A model generated the notes under the pieces. That model was given only the letters and a program-made list of their open reading frames with translations, had not been told where the DNA came from and ran no database searches. Both the position numbers and the translations under genes were made by a program. Shown one piece after another: positions 11,280 to 21,882 of a DNA stretch of 64,000 nucleotides (positions are counted from its first letter, which is position 1; the number at the start of each line of letters is the position of its first letter). Origin of the DNA: Aegilops tauschii subsp. strangulata (lineage: Eukaryota; Streptophyta; Magnoliopsida; Poales; Poaceae). The stretch is from the NCBI RefSeq assembly GCF_002575655.3, contig NC_053037.3:567154880-567218879 (forward strand), in the 5' to 3' direction.

Positions 11280-11945
11280 TTTAGTCCCACCTCGCTAGTT
11301 GAGAGGGCTCGAGAGTGGTTTATAAGCGCTGCTGCGCCCACCCTCTCGAGCTCCTCTCAACTGCAGGCTTTCGGGCCTAACCGTTCTCTTTGCCTGTGGG
11401 GCCTACTGGGCCTTTTGCGGGCCTGAATCCTGGCCCACGGATGGGTTTCAAGTCGTATTCAGGCCGTGGTGGCCCAGTAGGTGGCATAATTTTTTTTCTC
11501 TATTTTTTGTTTTCTCTTTTGCTTTATTTGTTTTGTTTTTTTCTACTTACAACAAAAAACTTATTTATTTTATTTCTAATTACTTATGTATTTTACTTTA
11601 ATTATTTTATTTTTATTTATTTTACTGCTGCCATTTTTATTTATTTTACTGCTGCTATTTTTATTTAATTTATTAAGGTTTATTTATTTTAGTTACTATA
11701 GTTTATTTTATTAAGGTTTATTTATTTTTATTTACTATAAAAAAATGAACATAGATGCGCCTATAGAGAAAATTCAACCTAAATTCATAATAAATTTCTA
11801 TGAAATTCAAAGAAATTTACTGTGACTTTAGGTCAAATTCCCTGTATAAGGGCATCTATTTTCACTTTGAGAGGAGCTCAACAAGGCAGAGAGGGACGGG
11901 CTTATAAACTGGTGTGAGCGCCCTTCGGTTGGCGAGGTGGGTCTA
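11280..11945. repeat. Second foldback module inside CACTA
   Basis: AGTCCCACCTCGCTAGTTGA with GGTTTATAAGC near 11,283-11,330 is matched by an inverse with GGGCTTATAAAC and GGCGAGGTGGG near 11,897-11,942. The AT-rich core (11,490-11,760) resembles that of 5,350-5,720 and includes short repeats of TTTATTTATTTTACTGCTGC. Confidence 0.5.
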
Positions 11946-11964
11946 AACACTGGCCGCAACTAGG

Positions 11965-12221
11965 ACCAGCCCTTTAGTCCCGGTTTGTGTTATGAACCGG
12001 GACTAAAGAGTGGTGGGCCAGGAGCGTGGCCCATTGGTCCCGGTTTGTCCCACCAACCGGGACCAAAGGGTATGGACGAACCGGGACCAATGCCCCCACG
12101 AGGCCCGGCAGGCCCCTGGTCGCACGAACCGGGACCAATGCTCACATTAGTCCCGGTTCGTGACTGAACCGGGACTAATGTGAATATTGCCCTGTGACCA
12201 AAGCCCAGTTTTCTACTAGTG
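11965..12221 (-). repeat. CACTA right end: subterminal array and terminal repeat
   Basis: Five or more ACCGGGACTAAAG/AGTCCCGGTT motifs lie at 11,970-12,180. The element then ends TTTTCTACTAGTG at 12,221. The next three bases (GGC) should be one copy of the 3-bp target duplication; the other copy is lost with the truncated left end. Confidence 0.88.
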
Positions 12222-12693
12222 GGCGTTCAGGCTGTGGGGGTTTCCCTATCGAACGAAATCAATCGTCAAGGAGTAATGATCATACCGAAGGTTTCCGTCG
12301 GTCTGGCCCCTCCCCGGGCCGAACGTTTGGCCAATATCGGCGTCCTATCTTTTTGGAACATCCACACCTTCCACATAATTTCTTTTATTTGAATGGTTTC
12401 CAATAAGTAATCCCATCATGATCAGAAGCATATATGACATATTTGTACCAAACTTACTCGCAGAAAAAAAGTATTGCTCTCTCCGTCTCGAATTACTTGT
12501 CTTGCATTTGTCTAGATACACATGCATTTAGATATGTTTTAGTGTTAAATACATCCGTAGATAGACAAATATTTAGGATGAAGGTAATACTACTTAATTT
12601 CCATTGATTTAATAGTATCACTGAACATATTTATTTTTAGATGAAAATCAAGTACACACCTACATTGATTTCCAGGGATATATATCGTACAAT
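12222..12693. other. Intergenic, 3' side of esterase gene
   Basis: No gene is seen. It holds a decayed Stowaway-like MITE at about 12,477-12,586 and the 3' untranslated region of the minus-strand esterase gene. A likely polyadenylation region just below 12,694 was not pinned down. Confidence 0.5.
12477..12586. mobile_element. Stowaway-like MITE (degenerate)
   Basis: It starts CTCTCTCCGTCTCGAATTAC and contains TTGTCTAGATACACATGC and, inverted, GTAGATAGACAAATATTTAGG, typical of Triticeae Stowaway elements. The terminal repeats are imperfect, so the boundaries are approximate. Confidence 0.55.
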
Positions 12694-14482
12694 TTAGCAA
12701 GTATTTAAGCTGTCGGCGATCTTGACCAGAGCATCACAGAGCTCCCTAGGCCTTGAGCTCATGATGGCGTGGTCAGCTCCCGCGATCTCCTCGGCCTCCG
12801 TGCCGGGGCTCAACAACACCATCCAACGCTGCATCTCCTCGGTGCTGGAGCCATCAGCCTTTGCTACCACATATACCTTCTTCACCGACCCGTAGTTGGT
12901 ATCGGTGAGCAGGCTTGCATCCTTCATCACCGGATCCTCCATGAACAGGTTTCCCGGTCTCACCAACATTTTTGCCAGGGCCAAATCCTGCATCAACATT
13001 GTGAATTGAATCACATAATGGGTCTACTGAAAGTGGATAAGGCGAAGAGTTAATTGACTTAGTATATTTATTTTTGCGAATATTTGGAGAATCATGTCGT
13101 TGAGATTAGTTCATTATGGGAGACCAATATGATGTTAAGTCGTGTTGTGCACCTCAGGTGAACTTTGCTGGTAGTTCTTGCGTGCTAAGAAGTTTGGGCC
13201 CATTATCATTGCAACCCCTGCACCGTGGTTGTTATTGATTGGCAGCATCTTGCAGTCCATGAGTCCTTCCGATGATGTCCTTCGCATGAACTAATTGCAT
13301 CAACACAAGATAAGTTAAAAATTAGCATTAATATTGGAGTTATAGAGTCGGAGACCAACCTTTTATATTCCAACAAAAAATTGGTTCATATAACCTCCTA
13401 CAAACATTTATAATTTGATTACCTATAAAGTTTATTAGTACTCATTCCGTTCTAAATTAGTTGTCTTAGATTTGTCTACATACATATGTATCTCAACATA
13501 TTTAGATACGATTTGTGTAGATACAGATGTATCTCAACATATTTAGATACATCTGTATCTAGACAAATCTAAAATAACTAAAAAAAATTGAACACTGAAA
13601 TAACTAATTGGGGATGGATCGGTACTATTAGATACTTAAAAAAACATGTACATATTCATTTTGGAATACACTCCCTCCATTTCATATTATTTTTCTTAAA
13701 TTTTTCTACATACGGTTGTATATAGACACGTTTTAGTGTTAGATATATCCATATCTAGAATTATGTAAGACAACTAATTTACGGAGGTAATATTTTCGTA
13801 GTGTTGTAATTTTATTTACTATTATATAATATACACATGTTACAACAGAAACTTGTTGTTAAAGTTACATTGGAAACATATCAATTTTTGTATATATTCG
13901 TCTAAGACGAGCTTCCCGGCCTCACCAACATACGGGACTTGTACATACACTGGATATCTTGGTCAACACTCAACAGAGATTTACCCGCAAAAAAAAAACC
14001 ACTCAACACAGATTCTTTCGCAAATAGAAAAGAAGAAGAGAAAAACACTCAACAGAGAATAAGAAAAAGAAAACCATAAACAATTGACATACCTCCTCGG
14101 TGGTGACGCCCATGTGCTTGCCAACGCACGGCATCCCGGCGGCTGCGAACACGGCGGCGGCGACCTTGCCGGGGAACCTCTCCATGGCTAGCGCCAAGCT
14201 GAGCCCGCCGTGGCTGTGCCCGACCAGAATCAGCCTCTCGCCGTCACCCTCTGGCGCCGCGGCCACTACGTCAAGCAGAGGCTGGGAGTACTCCTCGAAC
14301 GAGTGCACCTCGTCGATGCGCGCCGGGTGAGCGCCGGACGCGGCCAGGTCGACCGCCGTGACACGGTGCCCCGCTGCCTGAAGCGCCGCAACCACCTTGT
14401 ACCAACACCAGGCCCCGTGGCAGAGGCCGTGCACCAGGATGAAATGGTTCATCACGCTTGTGTTGCTCTGGGTGCTCTCCAT
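12694..14482 (-). CDS. SABP2/PIR7-type methylesterase, three exons
   Basis: This is a predicted alpha/beta-hydrolase of 273 aa in the plant MES family, which hydrolyses small methyl esters such as methyl salicylate or methyl jasmonate; the substrate here is unknown. Exon 1 is 14,482-14,093, exon 2 is 13,290-13,153, exon 3 is 12,987-12,694; both introns (802 and 165 bp) are GT-AG and in phase 0. Exon 1 has [16 protein letters not shown] at the N-terminus and the nucleophile elbow GHSHGG with Ser90. Exon 3 supplies Asp221 (VVAKAD) and His249 (AGADHAIM), completing the catalytic triad. Length and exon layout are normal for the family and there is no stop or frameshift. The first exon's ORF runs on into intron 1, which is an artefact. 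A TATA box lies about 60 bp upstream of the ATG. Intron 1 carries two MITEs. Cytosolic location is inferred from the lack of a signal peptide. Confidence 0.92.
13441..13585. mobile_element. Foldback MITE in esterase intron 1
   Basis: CTCATTCCGTTCTAAATTAG with TTAGATTTGTCTACATAC on the left pairs with TGTATCTAGACAAATCTAAA on the right. An internal repeat of GATGTATCTCAACATATTTA is present. Stowaway-like by its termini, with imperfect ends. Confidence 0.65.
13671..13788. mobile_element. Stowaway-like MITE in esterase intron 1
   Basis: It starts CTCCCTCCATTTCATATTA and ends CAACTAATTTACGGAGG, the usual Stowaway terminal inverted repeat pattern. It is about 118 bp and lies wholly within the intron. 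Confidence 0.7.
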
Positions 14483-14542
14483 TTGTTGCGTAAGACCTGT
14501 TTGGTTTTGTGTTGGATGTTTGTTGCCGCGTACACGGCCTGA

Positions 14543-14551
14543 TATTTATAG
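14543..14551 (-). promoter_or_regulatory. TATA box of esterase gene
   Basis: CTATAAATA on the minus strand, about 60 bp upstream of the ATG at 14,482. With the usual 30-bp spacing, transcription would start near 14,515 and give a 5' leader of about 33 nt. Confidence 0.7.
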
Positions 14552-15156
14552 TGCACATTGGCGTTGATCGCACGCTTATCGGTTAGCACTATCAGCTTCT
14601 GCTGCAAGAAAAATGTGACGACTTGTTTTTGGATGTTCGTGCCATACTGCCATGGGTACTAAATTGCATCAGATCAACTTGATCAGCAAGATTGGTAGAC
14701 GAGCCACGAGAGTTTGACTGGTGGTGACGCAACTCTATTGAAAATTGGTAAACGTTTGTAGGCGGCCGAGCCTGCGTCGTTGGATAGTTAGCGATCGTTG
14801 CTTTCGTGTTACTCATCCACACGCCCAGCTATCCGTCCCTTCTTTTTCGTTCCTCATCTCGAACGAAGACTAGTGGCACCTCGTTTTGTTCTCCCCGCAC
14901 GGTGTCTAATCTTGACTCCCCAAACTTCCTCTTTTGAGCCGCCGCCGTCGGTTTTGAAGGCCCGACCGGCCGCCCTGCTGTTAGCCGGCCACCGCCGCCC
15001 AAGCAGAGGGGCCGCACGACTGTTGGTAGTCGGCCACCGCCGCCCAAGTAGGCGATGCTGACCGGTGCCCTGGGAGCTGCGCACCCGTGCTACAACCAGC
15101 AAGCGGCGGTGCTGGGACCAGCGCACCGCACTTTTGCCGCCAGCAAGCGATGGTGC
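14552..15156. other. Esterase upstream region
   Basis: No gene is supported. From about 14,940 the sequence becomes GC-rich, with an imperfect short duplication around GGCCACCGCCGCCCAAG (14,985-15,055) and a GCCAGCAAGCG/ACCAGCAAGCG pair (15,095-15,150). ORFs here overlap on both strands and have no recognisable motifs. Confidence 0.5.
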
Positions 15157-15295
15157 TGAAAGCTGAATAAAACTGTTGCTTGTTGATGATTTGCTGTGGC
15201 ATACAAGAGTATATAAAAGGGTACAAACCGACTTGGGGTAGGGGTACAAAACTGACTTGGACTAGAAGTCGTATACCATAATGACTACTCTAACA
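15157..15295 (-). mobile_element. Copia 3' LTR, 139 bp
   Basis: The minus strand reads TGTTAGAGTAGTCATTATGG to CAGCTTTCA, the same 139-bp LTR as at 41,691-41,829 and 48,231-48,369. A purine tract (GCGGGGGGA) precedes it at 15,296-15,304. Confidence 0.9.
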
Positions 15296-15645
15296 TCCCC
15301 CCGCAGTATCAACGGCAGGCTCGACGACGTTGAGAGTGAAACAGATATCTTGAAACGGCTTAGTAGGCAGTGCCTTGGTGAAAATGTCAGCAAACTGAGC
15401 CGAAGAAGGAACATGAAGCACCCGAACCTGACCAAGAGCAACCTTTTCACGAACAAAATGAATATCAATCTCAATATGCTTTGTGCGTCGGTGTTGAACT
15501 GGATTGCTGGTCATGTAGACTGCTGATATGTTGTCACAGTAGACAATAGTGGCCTGCTCAATAGGCCTGTGTAGCTCGGAGAGTAACTGCCGAATCCAGA
15601 TTGTATCTGCAACGGCATGTGCCACAGCGCGATACTGCATGTGTG
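15296..15645 (-). pseudogene. Copia RNase H end, truncated fragment
   Basis: This encodes the last 113 or so residues of a Copia polyprotein, from AVAHAVADTIWIRQLL through YCDNISAVYM and KHIEIDIHFVREK to FADIFTKALPTKPF. The order and the adjoining LTR identify it as the 3' end of the same family as 41,691-48,369. Its upstream edge breaks near AGTATC at about 15,640, joining unrelated sequence. Unlike the long copy, it keeps 13 bases (GCTACACAGGCCT) in the RNase H region and therefore an open frame. Confidence 0.9.
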
Positions 15646-15726
15646 GAGCCTGCAATAAACGCAGGAGACGAAGACGGCGAGGGCGACCGACGGCGATGGT
15701 GGCAATCGGAGATGCTTCGAGGCCAT

Positions 15727-16900
15727 CAACTAGGAACCGCGCGAACCCGGAACAAGTGAACCTAGAGAACCAGCAAATCGAGTGAGCTACTCGCGCTGGT
15801 TATTGGTCTGGCCCATCAGTGGGTGGCGCGCGACCGCTCCTTCAATAAGTGGCGCCTACCACAATAGGTAGGCCCATTCAAGGCAGTTGCAACAGAGCTT
15901 CTAGTCGATTATTTATTTTGGTCTTCTTGACAGGTTTTTAGTTTTCAATTTCTTTCTTTTTCTTATTTTTCTTAAAGCGGAGACTTCTTTTCGAATTCAG
16001 GAGCCTTTTCTCAAATTTTGTGATTTTTTTAGTGAACTTTTTTCAAAACCATAAACTATTTTTTAATTTATGAAGTTTTCAATTTCATGATTTTCTTTAG
16101 TTATATGAAGGATTTTCAAATTCATGAAGTTTATCATTTTCATAGACCTTTTCAAATTCATGAACTTATTCCAAACTCTTGGACTCTTTTTTATTTATTT
16201 TTGAACTTTTTTTTTAAAGTCAATGTTCAACGGTGCCATTAGTGAACATCCGAACTGTCAACTAGGAACCGAGTGAACAAGGGAACAAGGGAACCAAGAG
16301 ACCTGCTCGCCCGTCTATTGGGCCGACCTACGATCGGGCGGCGGGCGAGCGCTCCTTCAATAACTGGTGCTGAACGCAATAGGAAGGCCCATCTAAGGAA
16401 GTTTAGCGCAGAAGCTCAACCTGGTTTTGGGAAGCTTCTAGATGGTTTCTTTTTCTTTTTATCATCTTGGTTTCCTGGACCGTTATTTTTTCATTTTTTT
16501 TTCTTTTCATGCTCAAATGCGCGGCCTTTTTTCAAATTCGTCAACTCTATCTCAATTTTGTGGTTTTTTTAAATTATCAAACTTTTTACAAATTTTGTGA
16601 CCTATTTTTTGAATTTCAGGAAAAAAAATCAAATCTGCGAGCTCTTAGTTATGAACGTTTTTCAGTTTCATGGTTTTTTTTACAATTTTATGAAGATTTT
16701 TCAAATTCATGAACTTTTTCATTTTTGTACATTTTTTCTCAAATTCCTAAACTTTTTAGAAACTCGGAAACTTTTTCTAAATTTGGCGATTTATTTTTTA
16801 AAGTCAATGTTTAACCATGCCACTACTGAACGTTCGACCGGTCAAATAGAAACCGAGCAAACGAGGGAACGAGTGAACCAGGGAAACCGAGCAAGCTGTC
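15727..16900. repeat. Diverged tandem repeat, about 530-585 bp period
   Basis: Units begin at 15,727 (TCAACTAGGAACCGCGCGAA), 16,258 (TCAACTAGGAACCGAGTGAA) and 16,843 (TCAAATAGAAACCGAGCAAA). Each of the first two units continues with CGCTCCTTCAATAA, a CAATAGG/AGGCCCAT block, GAAGCTTCTAG-like sequence and then AT-rich TTCAAATTCATGAACTTTTT runs; the third is partial. There is no coding sequence. The class is unknown; similar AT-rich runs are common in Triticeae intergenic DNA. Confidence 0.75.
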
Positions 16901-17289
16901 ACCCCGTTTATGGGGCCGACCCACGAGAAAGGTGCCAATTAGGAGCACTCATGGCCTTCATTGTCCTTCACCTAGACTTATCGCAAAAATTGGGCCAAGT
17001 ACTTGTTTTATCGCTCTTCCTAGAGATTTCTTGGGTTAGCATTTCGAGGTAGGAGCCCCAAAACTTTTTTTCCTTTTTTATGAGAGGACCCCAAAAACTA
17101 TTGATAGGCGGAGAGGCTCGCCCAGCTGCACTCCTCGCCCCAACCAGCTGGAAAAAAGATTCGAGACTTGCACCAGCTAGGTCTCCTAGGATGGGATGTG
17201 GTCCACGGCTTCTCCCGTCATACACTTCTTTGCACTAATGCCAAGTTTGTGCCTAGAAGATAGTCGCAACAAAGAATTCGGGTAACTAG
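16901..17289. other. Unclassified sequence
   Basis: No gene, terminal repeat or known family was recognised. The ORF at 16,968-17,225 (minus) has no motif. Confidence 0.4.
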
Positions 17290-17613
17290 GGGCATCTCTG
17301 GCCGACCCCTTATCCATTAGAGGAGTAAAGGGCTGAGTAACTTTAGAGGAGTGAAATTACTCCTGTAAAGGTGGGTGACCCTTGCCGATCCCCTACATTT
17401 GGAGTAGTAATTTTTATCTCAACTTTTTTAGCATAGCCGACTTGAACTTCAAACAATTCCACATTATATCATCAAATCATTCCCATATTTTGAAATAAAC
17501 ATGCATAACATATAAACCGTTAATAAGCATATGGTTTCATGGATTGAGATATTCAAATTTAAACATGCATAGGTCATCGAAAAGGAATCACGTCGAAAAA
17601 GGTTGATCTAAAA

Positions 17614-18049
17614 TCAGCACAACATAGCATATTTTATGTTGCCGATCGATCCCAACCAAAGACATGCACGACCATCCTTGCAAAAGAAATTACCGCTAAC
17701 ATCACCACCCCCACACACACGGTCACTACCATCATCATCACCACCACCACCACCATCCATACGGCCACCACCATCACCACCACCACCGTACACACGGCCA
17801 CCGCCACCACGACAATTCCGAAGAAACACCTCCGTTTGGGTTAAGATTTCCCGATGAGTGAGCTCCCAAAATTTCTTTACGGTATCATCAATTGTGGTTG
17901 GGTTCATGAACATGATAAAACGGTCTTCGGCTTTATTTGCATTCTGAACTCAGTGGTATCGAAACCTTGCTCCTCGTGAACATACTCGACAGGGTCCTTG
18001 GACTCGCACTCGTCTCCCGGTACTACCCACAAGAAAGAGCAAGCATACA
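17614..18049 (-). pseudogene. Harbinger-like element gene, 3' part
   Basis: One frame reads ECESKDPVEYVHEEQGFDTT up to 18,049. A shifted frame then reads FMNPTTIDDTVKKFWELTHR and EILTQTEVFLRN before a Gly-rich tail coded by GGT/GGC repeats (17,700-17,815). No domain was firmly recognised. It is on the same strand as the 39,484-39,900 ORF and directly abuts the LTR insertion, so both probably belong to one broken gene of the surrounding DNA element. Confidence 0.4.
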
Positions 18050-21000
18050 TGTGACGCCCCCGATTCAATCGTACACTAATCATACACGCAAACGTGTATG
18101 ATCAAGATCAGGGACTCACGGGAAGATATCACAACACAACTCTAAAAATAAAATAAGTCATACAAGCATCATAATACAAGCAAGGGGCCTCGAGGGCTCG
18201 AATACAAGTGCTCGATCATAGACGAGTCAGCAGAAGCAACAATATCTGAGTACAGACATTAGTAAACAAGTTTGCCTTAAGAAGGCTAGCACAAACTGTG
18301 ATACAGATCGAAAGAGGCGCAGGCCTCCTGCCTGGGATCCTCCTAAACTACTCCTGGTTGTCGTCAGCGGGCTGCACGTAGTAGTAGACACCTCCGGTGT
18401 AGTAGGAGTCATCGTCGACGGTGGCGTCTGGCTCCTGGGCTCCAGCATCTGGTTGCGACAACCAGGTAGAATGGAGAGGGGGGAAAAGAGGGAGAAAAGC
18501 AACCGTGAGTACTCATCCAAGGTACTCGCAAGCAAGGATCTACACTACATATGCAGGGGTATATGGGTAAAGGGCCATATAGGTGGACTGAACTGCAGAA
18601 TGCCAGAATAAGTGGGGGATAGCTAATCCTGTCGAAGACTACGCTTCTGGCTACCTCCATCTTGCAGCATGTAGGAGAGAGTAGATGGTAAGTTCACCAA
18701 GTAGCATTGCATAGCATAATCCTACCCGGCGATCCCCTCCTCGTCGCCCTGTTAGAGAGCGATCACCGGGTTATATCTGGCACTTGGAAGGGTGTGTTTT
18801 ATTAAGTATCCGGTTCTAGTTGTCATAAGGTCAAGGTACAACTCCGGGTCGTCCTTTTACCGAGGGACACGGCTATTCGAATAGATAAACTTCCCTGCAG
18901 GGGTGCACCACATAACCCAACGCGCTTTATCCCATTTAGCCGGACACACTTTCCTGGGTCATGCCCGGCCTCGGAAGATCAACACGTCGCAGCCCTACCT
19001 AGGCACAACAGAGAGGTCAGCACGCCGGTCTAATCCTAAGCGCGCATGGGTCTGGGCCCATCGCCCATTGCACACCTGCACGTTGCGTGGGCGGCCGGAA
19101 GTAGACCTCGCGACCTCCATTACAAAGGAAGTCACGTTACGCGGTCCAATCTGGCGCGCGCCGCTCAGTCGCTGACGCCACGAAGGCTTCGGCTGATACC
19201 ACGACGTCGAGTGCCGATATCTTTCCCACGTAGTTGGTTAGTGTGTATAGACCAAATGGCCAGACTCAGATCAAATACCAAGATCTCGTTAAGTGTGTTA
19301 ATTGATGTAACCACGGACACCGACCAGGGCCTGGCCCACCTCTCTCCTAGGCGGTCTCAACCTGCCCTGTCGCTAAGCAAAGATCCACCCAAAGGGCCGT
19401 CGGGACAAAGGTCCTTTCAGCCCCCAATCCGTGAATCACTCGCGGGTGCTCCATGAGCCGACCCGACTTTAGTCACTACATGTATCATGTATAAAGTATA
19501 TAGTATAAACCCATGATCACCTCCCAAGTGATCACCGCCCGATATTATAGCACAGCAGACGAACAAGAATGTAGGGGCATAGATGGAATACTAGCATCCT
19601 ATACTAAGCATGTAGGATTGCAGGTAAAGGTAACAACAGTAGTAGCAAGGACATGCTATGTATCAGGATAGGATTAACGAAAAGCAGTAACATGCTACAC
19701 TACTCTAATGCAAGCAGTATAGAGAAGAATAGGCAATATCTGGTGATCAAGGGGGGGCTTGCCTGGTTGCTCTAGCAAGAAGGAGGGGTCGTCAACAGCG
19801 TAGTCGGTCGGGGCACCAGCAGCGGCGTCAGTCTCGTAGTCTACCGGAGAGAAGAGGGGGAAGAAACAATGAATACAATGCAAATAGAAGCATGACAGTG
19901 AATGACATGACAATGCGCGGTGCTAGGTGTGCCCTAACGCGGTAGGAGGTGATACCGGTGAAGGGGGAAACATCCGGGAAAGTATCCCCGGTGTTTCGCG
20001 TTTTCGGACAGATGAACCGGAGGGGGAAAATTGCGAGTTTGCTATGCTAGGGATGTGTGGTGGACGAACGGGCTGTGTATCCGGATTCGTCTCGTCGTTC
20101 TGTGTAACTTTCATGTACAAAGTATTTTCATCCGAGTTACGGTTTATTTTCTATGATTTATCAGAGTTTTATGCATTTTTGAAATTTATTCTATTATCTA
20201 AATCGAACATTATCCAGAACAGGGCAAGGTGATGTCAGCATGACATCACCACGACGTCAGCAGGTCAAACCCAGCTGACCTGAGTCAAAGTTGGACTGTG
20301 GGTCCCGTGGGACCCACCTGTCATGGACTAACATGTTAATTAGGTTTTAATTAAGCAGGATTAATTGATTAGGTTAATTAAACACAGTTAATTGTGTTAA
20401 TTAATTTAGTTAATTAATACTTGTATTTATTATTATTTTTAATTATTTTTTATATCTTTTTTTAATGTTCTAGGGGTTGGACCCCACATGTGTGTGGCCC
20501 AGGGCCTTAACGGGCACATGGGAAGCGGGCGCTGGGCGCTGCGATATGGGCGATGCTGGGCGTCGGGCACCAGCCCGGCAGGGCACTCGCCCAGGCCATC
20601 CGCGGCGCAGTGGGGTGCCGGTGGGTGTGGCTGCGGCTGCCGGAGCAGTAGCAGCAAGGGAGCGGCGCGAAGGGGAGTGGCCCGGCGGAGGGGAACGGGA
20701 TGCGGCAGAGCAGAGGCGAGCGAGGTCAGGGCGGGGTCGGCTGGCGAAGGCGGGCTCGAGCAGTTGGTAGCAGCGGCAAAAGGGGGGCGCCGGCGGCAGC
20801 TAAAGCAGCAGCGGGGGAGGTGCGCGCCGACGGGCGCAGGAGCGAGGCGAGGAGGGCCGCGGGTGCAAGCACAGGGTGCGGTCGGCAGGGGGCTGCGGGC
20901 GCCGTTTCAAGGGGCGCGACGAGCTGCGGGCGGTTGCCGCATGGTTGAGCGTGAGCGCGGTGACCGTAGGGAGGGAAGATGGGGTCGGACGGGGAGGTCC

Positions 21001-21882
21001 TCACCGGCCCTGTAGTTGTGCAACGGTATGCTCGATGGAGGGGCCGAAGATGCGTTTCCGGCGACGTGCGATGGATGGCGACGTCGGGGGCCCATTCTAG
21101 TCCAGAACGGTGAGGAGGGTGAGGACGACGGCGAGCGACGGGCGGGGCGGCGCCGGTGATGCGTCGAGGAGGCGGGGTCCTGATGTGGATCGAGGGGGCG
21201 AAGGAGTGAGGCGATGGCGTCTGGGGCCCGCTGCCTCGACCTAGATCCGATCGGGGGGGAAGAGGAGCGAGGGGTTCGTTTCCCCGATCCAGATTGGATC
21301 GGGAAGGGGGAGGAGAGAACGAGGGAGTGGGGGAAGTGGTGCGGTTAGGGGGGTTAGGGTTTCGGCACCAGGGATAAGGGGGTGGGGCGTCGGCTGGGCC
21401 GGCGGGCTGGTTGGGTGGGATGGGCCGAGGCCCATGGGGAGCGGGGGGGGGGGGGGGGGGGGTTCTTTTCTTTTCTATTTATTTTAGTTACACATTAATT
21501 TTAATTTAGTAAAATATATCTATAGCACCTAAAATAATGTTTCAGAACAATACACTACTATAAAAAGTGTTTCCCTGATATAAAATAGTTTAGTGTTTTA
21601 TAAAATACCTAAGGCGTTCAAATAGTTGTTTTGCTAATGTTTAAATCATTTTAGTGCTTTTAATCTTTTTAAAAAAATGTGGTTCCTCCACCATTATGAC
21701 TTAGGATTTATTTGTCCCATTTTGGACATTTTAATTTTAACGTTTGAAAAATTTACCGTTTGACTTGATTTTGAATTTAAATTTGAATCGGTCTCGGACT
21801 AACACGAGATTAGCAACAGTAATCATCGTGACGTGGCATCATTAACAGAGGTTTACTGTAGCTTAACTACCCGGGCGTCACA
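18050..21882 (-). mobile_element. LARD-like 3' LTR (3,833 bp)
   Basis: TGTGACGCCC to GGGCGTCACA. It differs from the other two LTRs by many shared private changes, including CTGTGTAACTTTCATGT and GATATGGGCGATGCTGGG. The G run near 21,442 is about 20 bases long, roughly twice that in the other LTRs. The GC-rich block is at about 20,500-21,240. Confidence 0.92.

Larger units (their letters stand above)
4951..12221 (-). mobile_element. CACTA (En/Spm) DNA transposon, left-truncated
   Basis: The right terminus at 12,221 reads CACTAGTAGAAAACTGGG on the minus strand, a canonical CACTA end. Subterminal arrays of ACCGGGACC/TAGTCCCGGTT motifs lie at both sides, and a TNP2 transposase and a second ORF lie between. 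Both genes are on the minus strand. The left end has no CACTA terminus: the element begins inside a subterminal repeat, exactly where the duplicated segment stops, so a few tens to hundreds of bases are probably missing. Without that terminus and with a frameshifted transposase the copy should be immobile. Confidence 0.92.

Noticed and set aside
14003..14092. Extension of esterase exon 1 to the stop at 14,003
   Set aside because: A good donor (GAG/GTATGT) is at 14,093 and family-conserved sequence resumes in exon 2; the extension is hydrophobic intron read-through.
17700..17815. Gly-rich protein gene
   Set aside because: The Gly run is a GGT/GGC microsatellite in a broken element gene.
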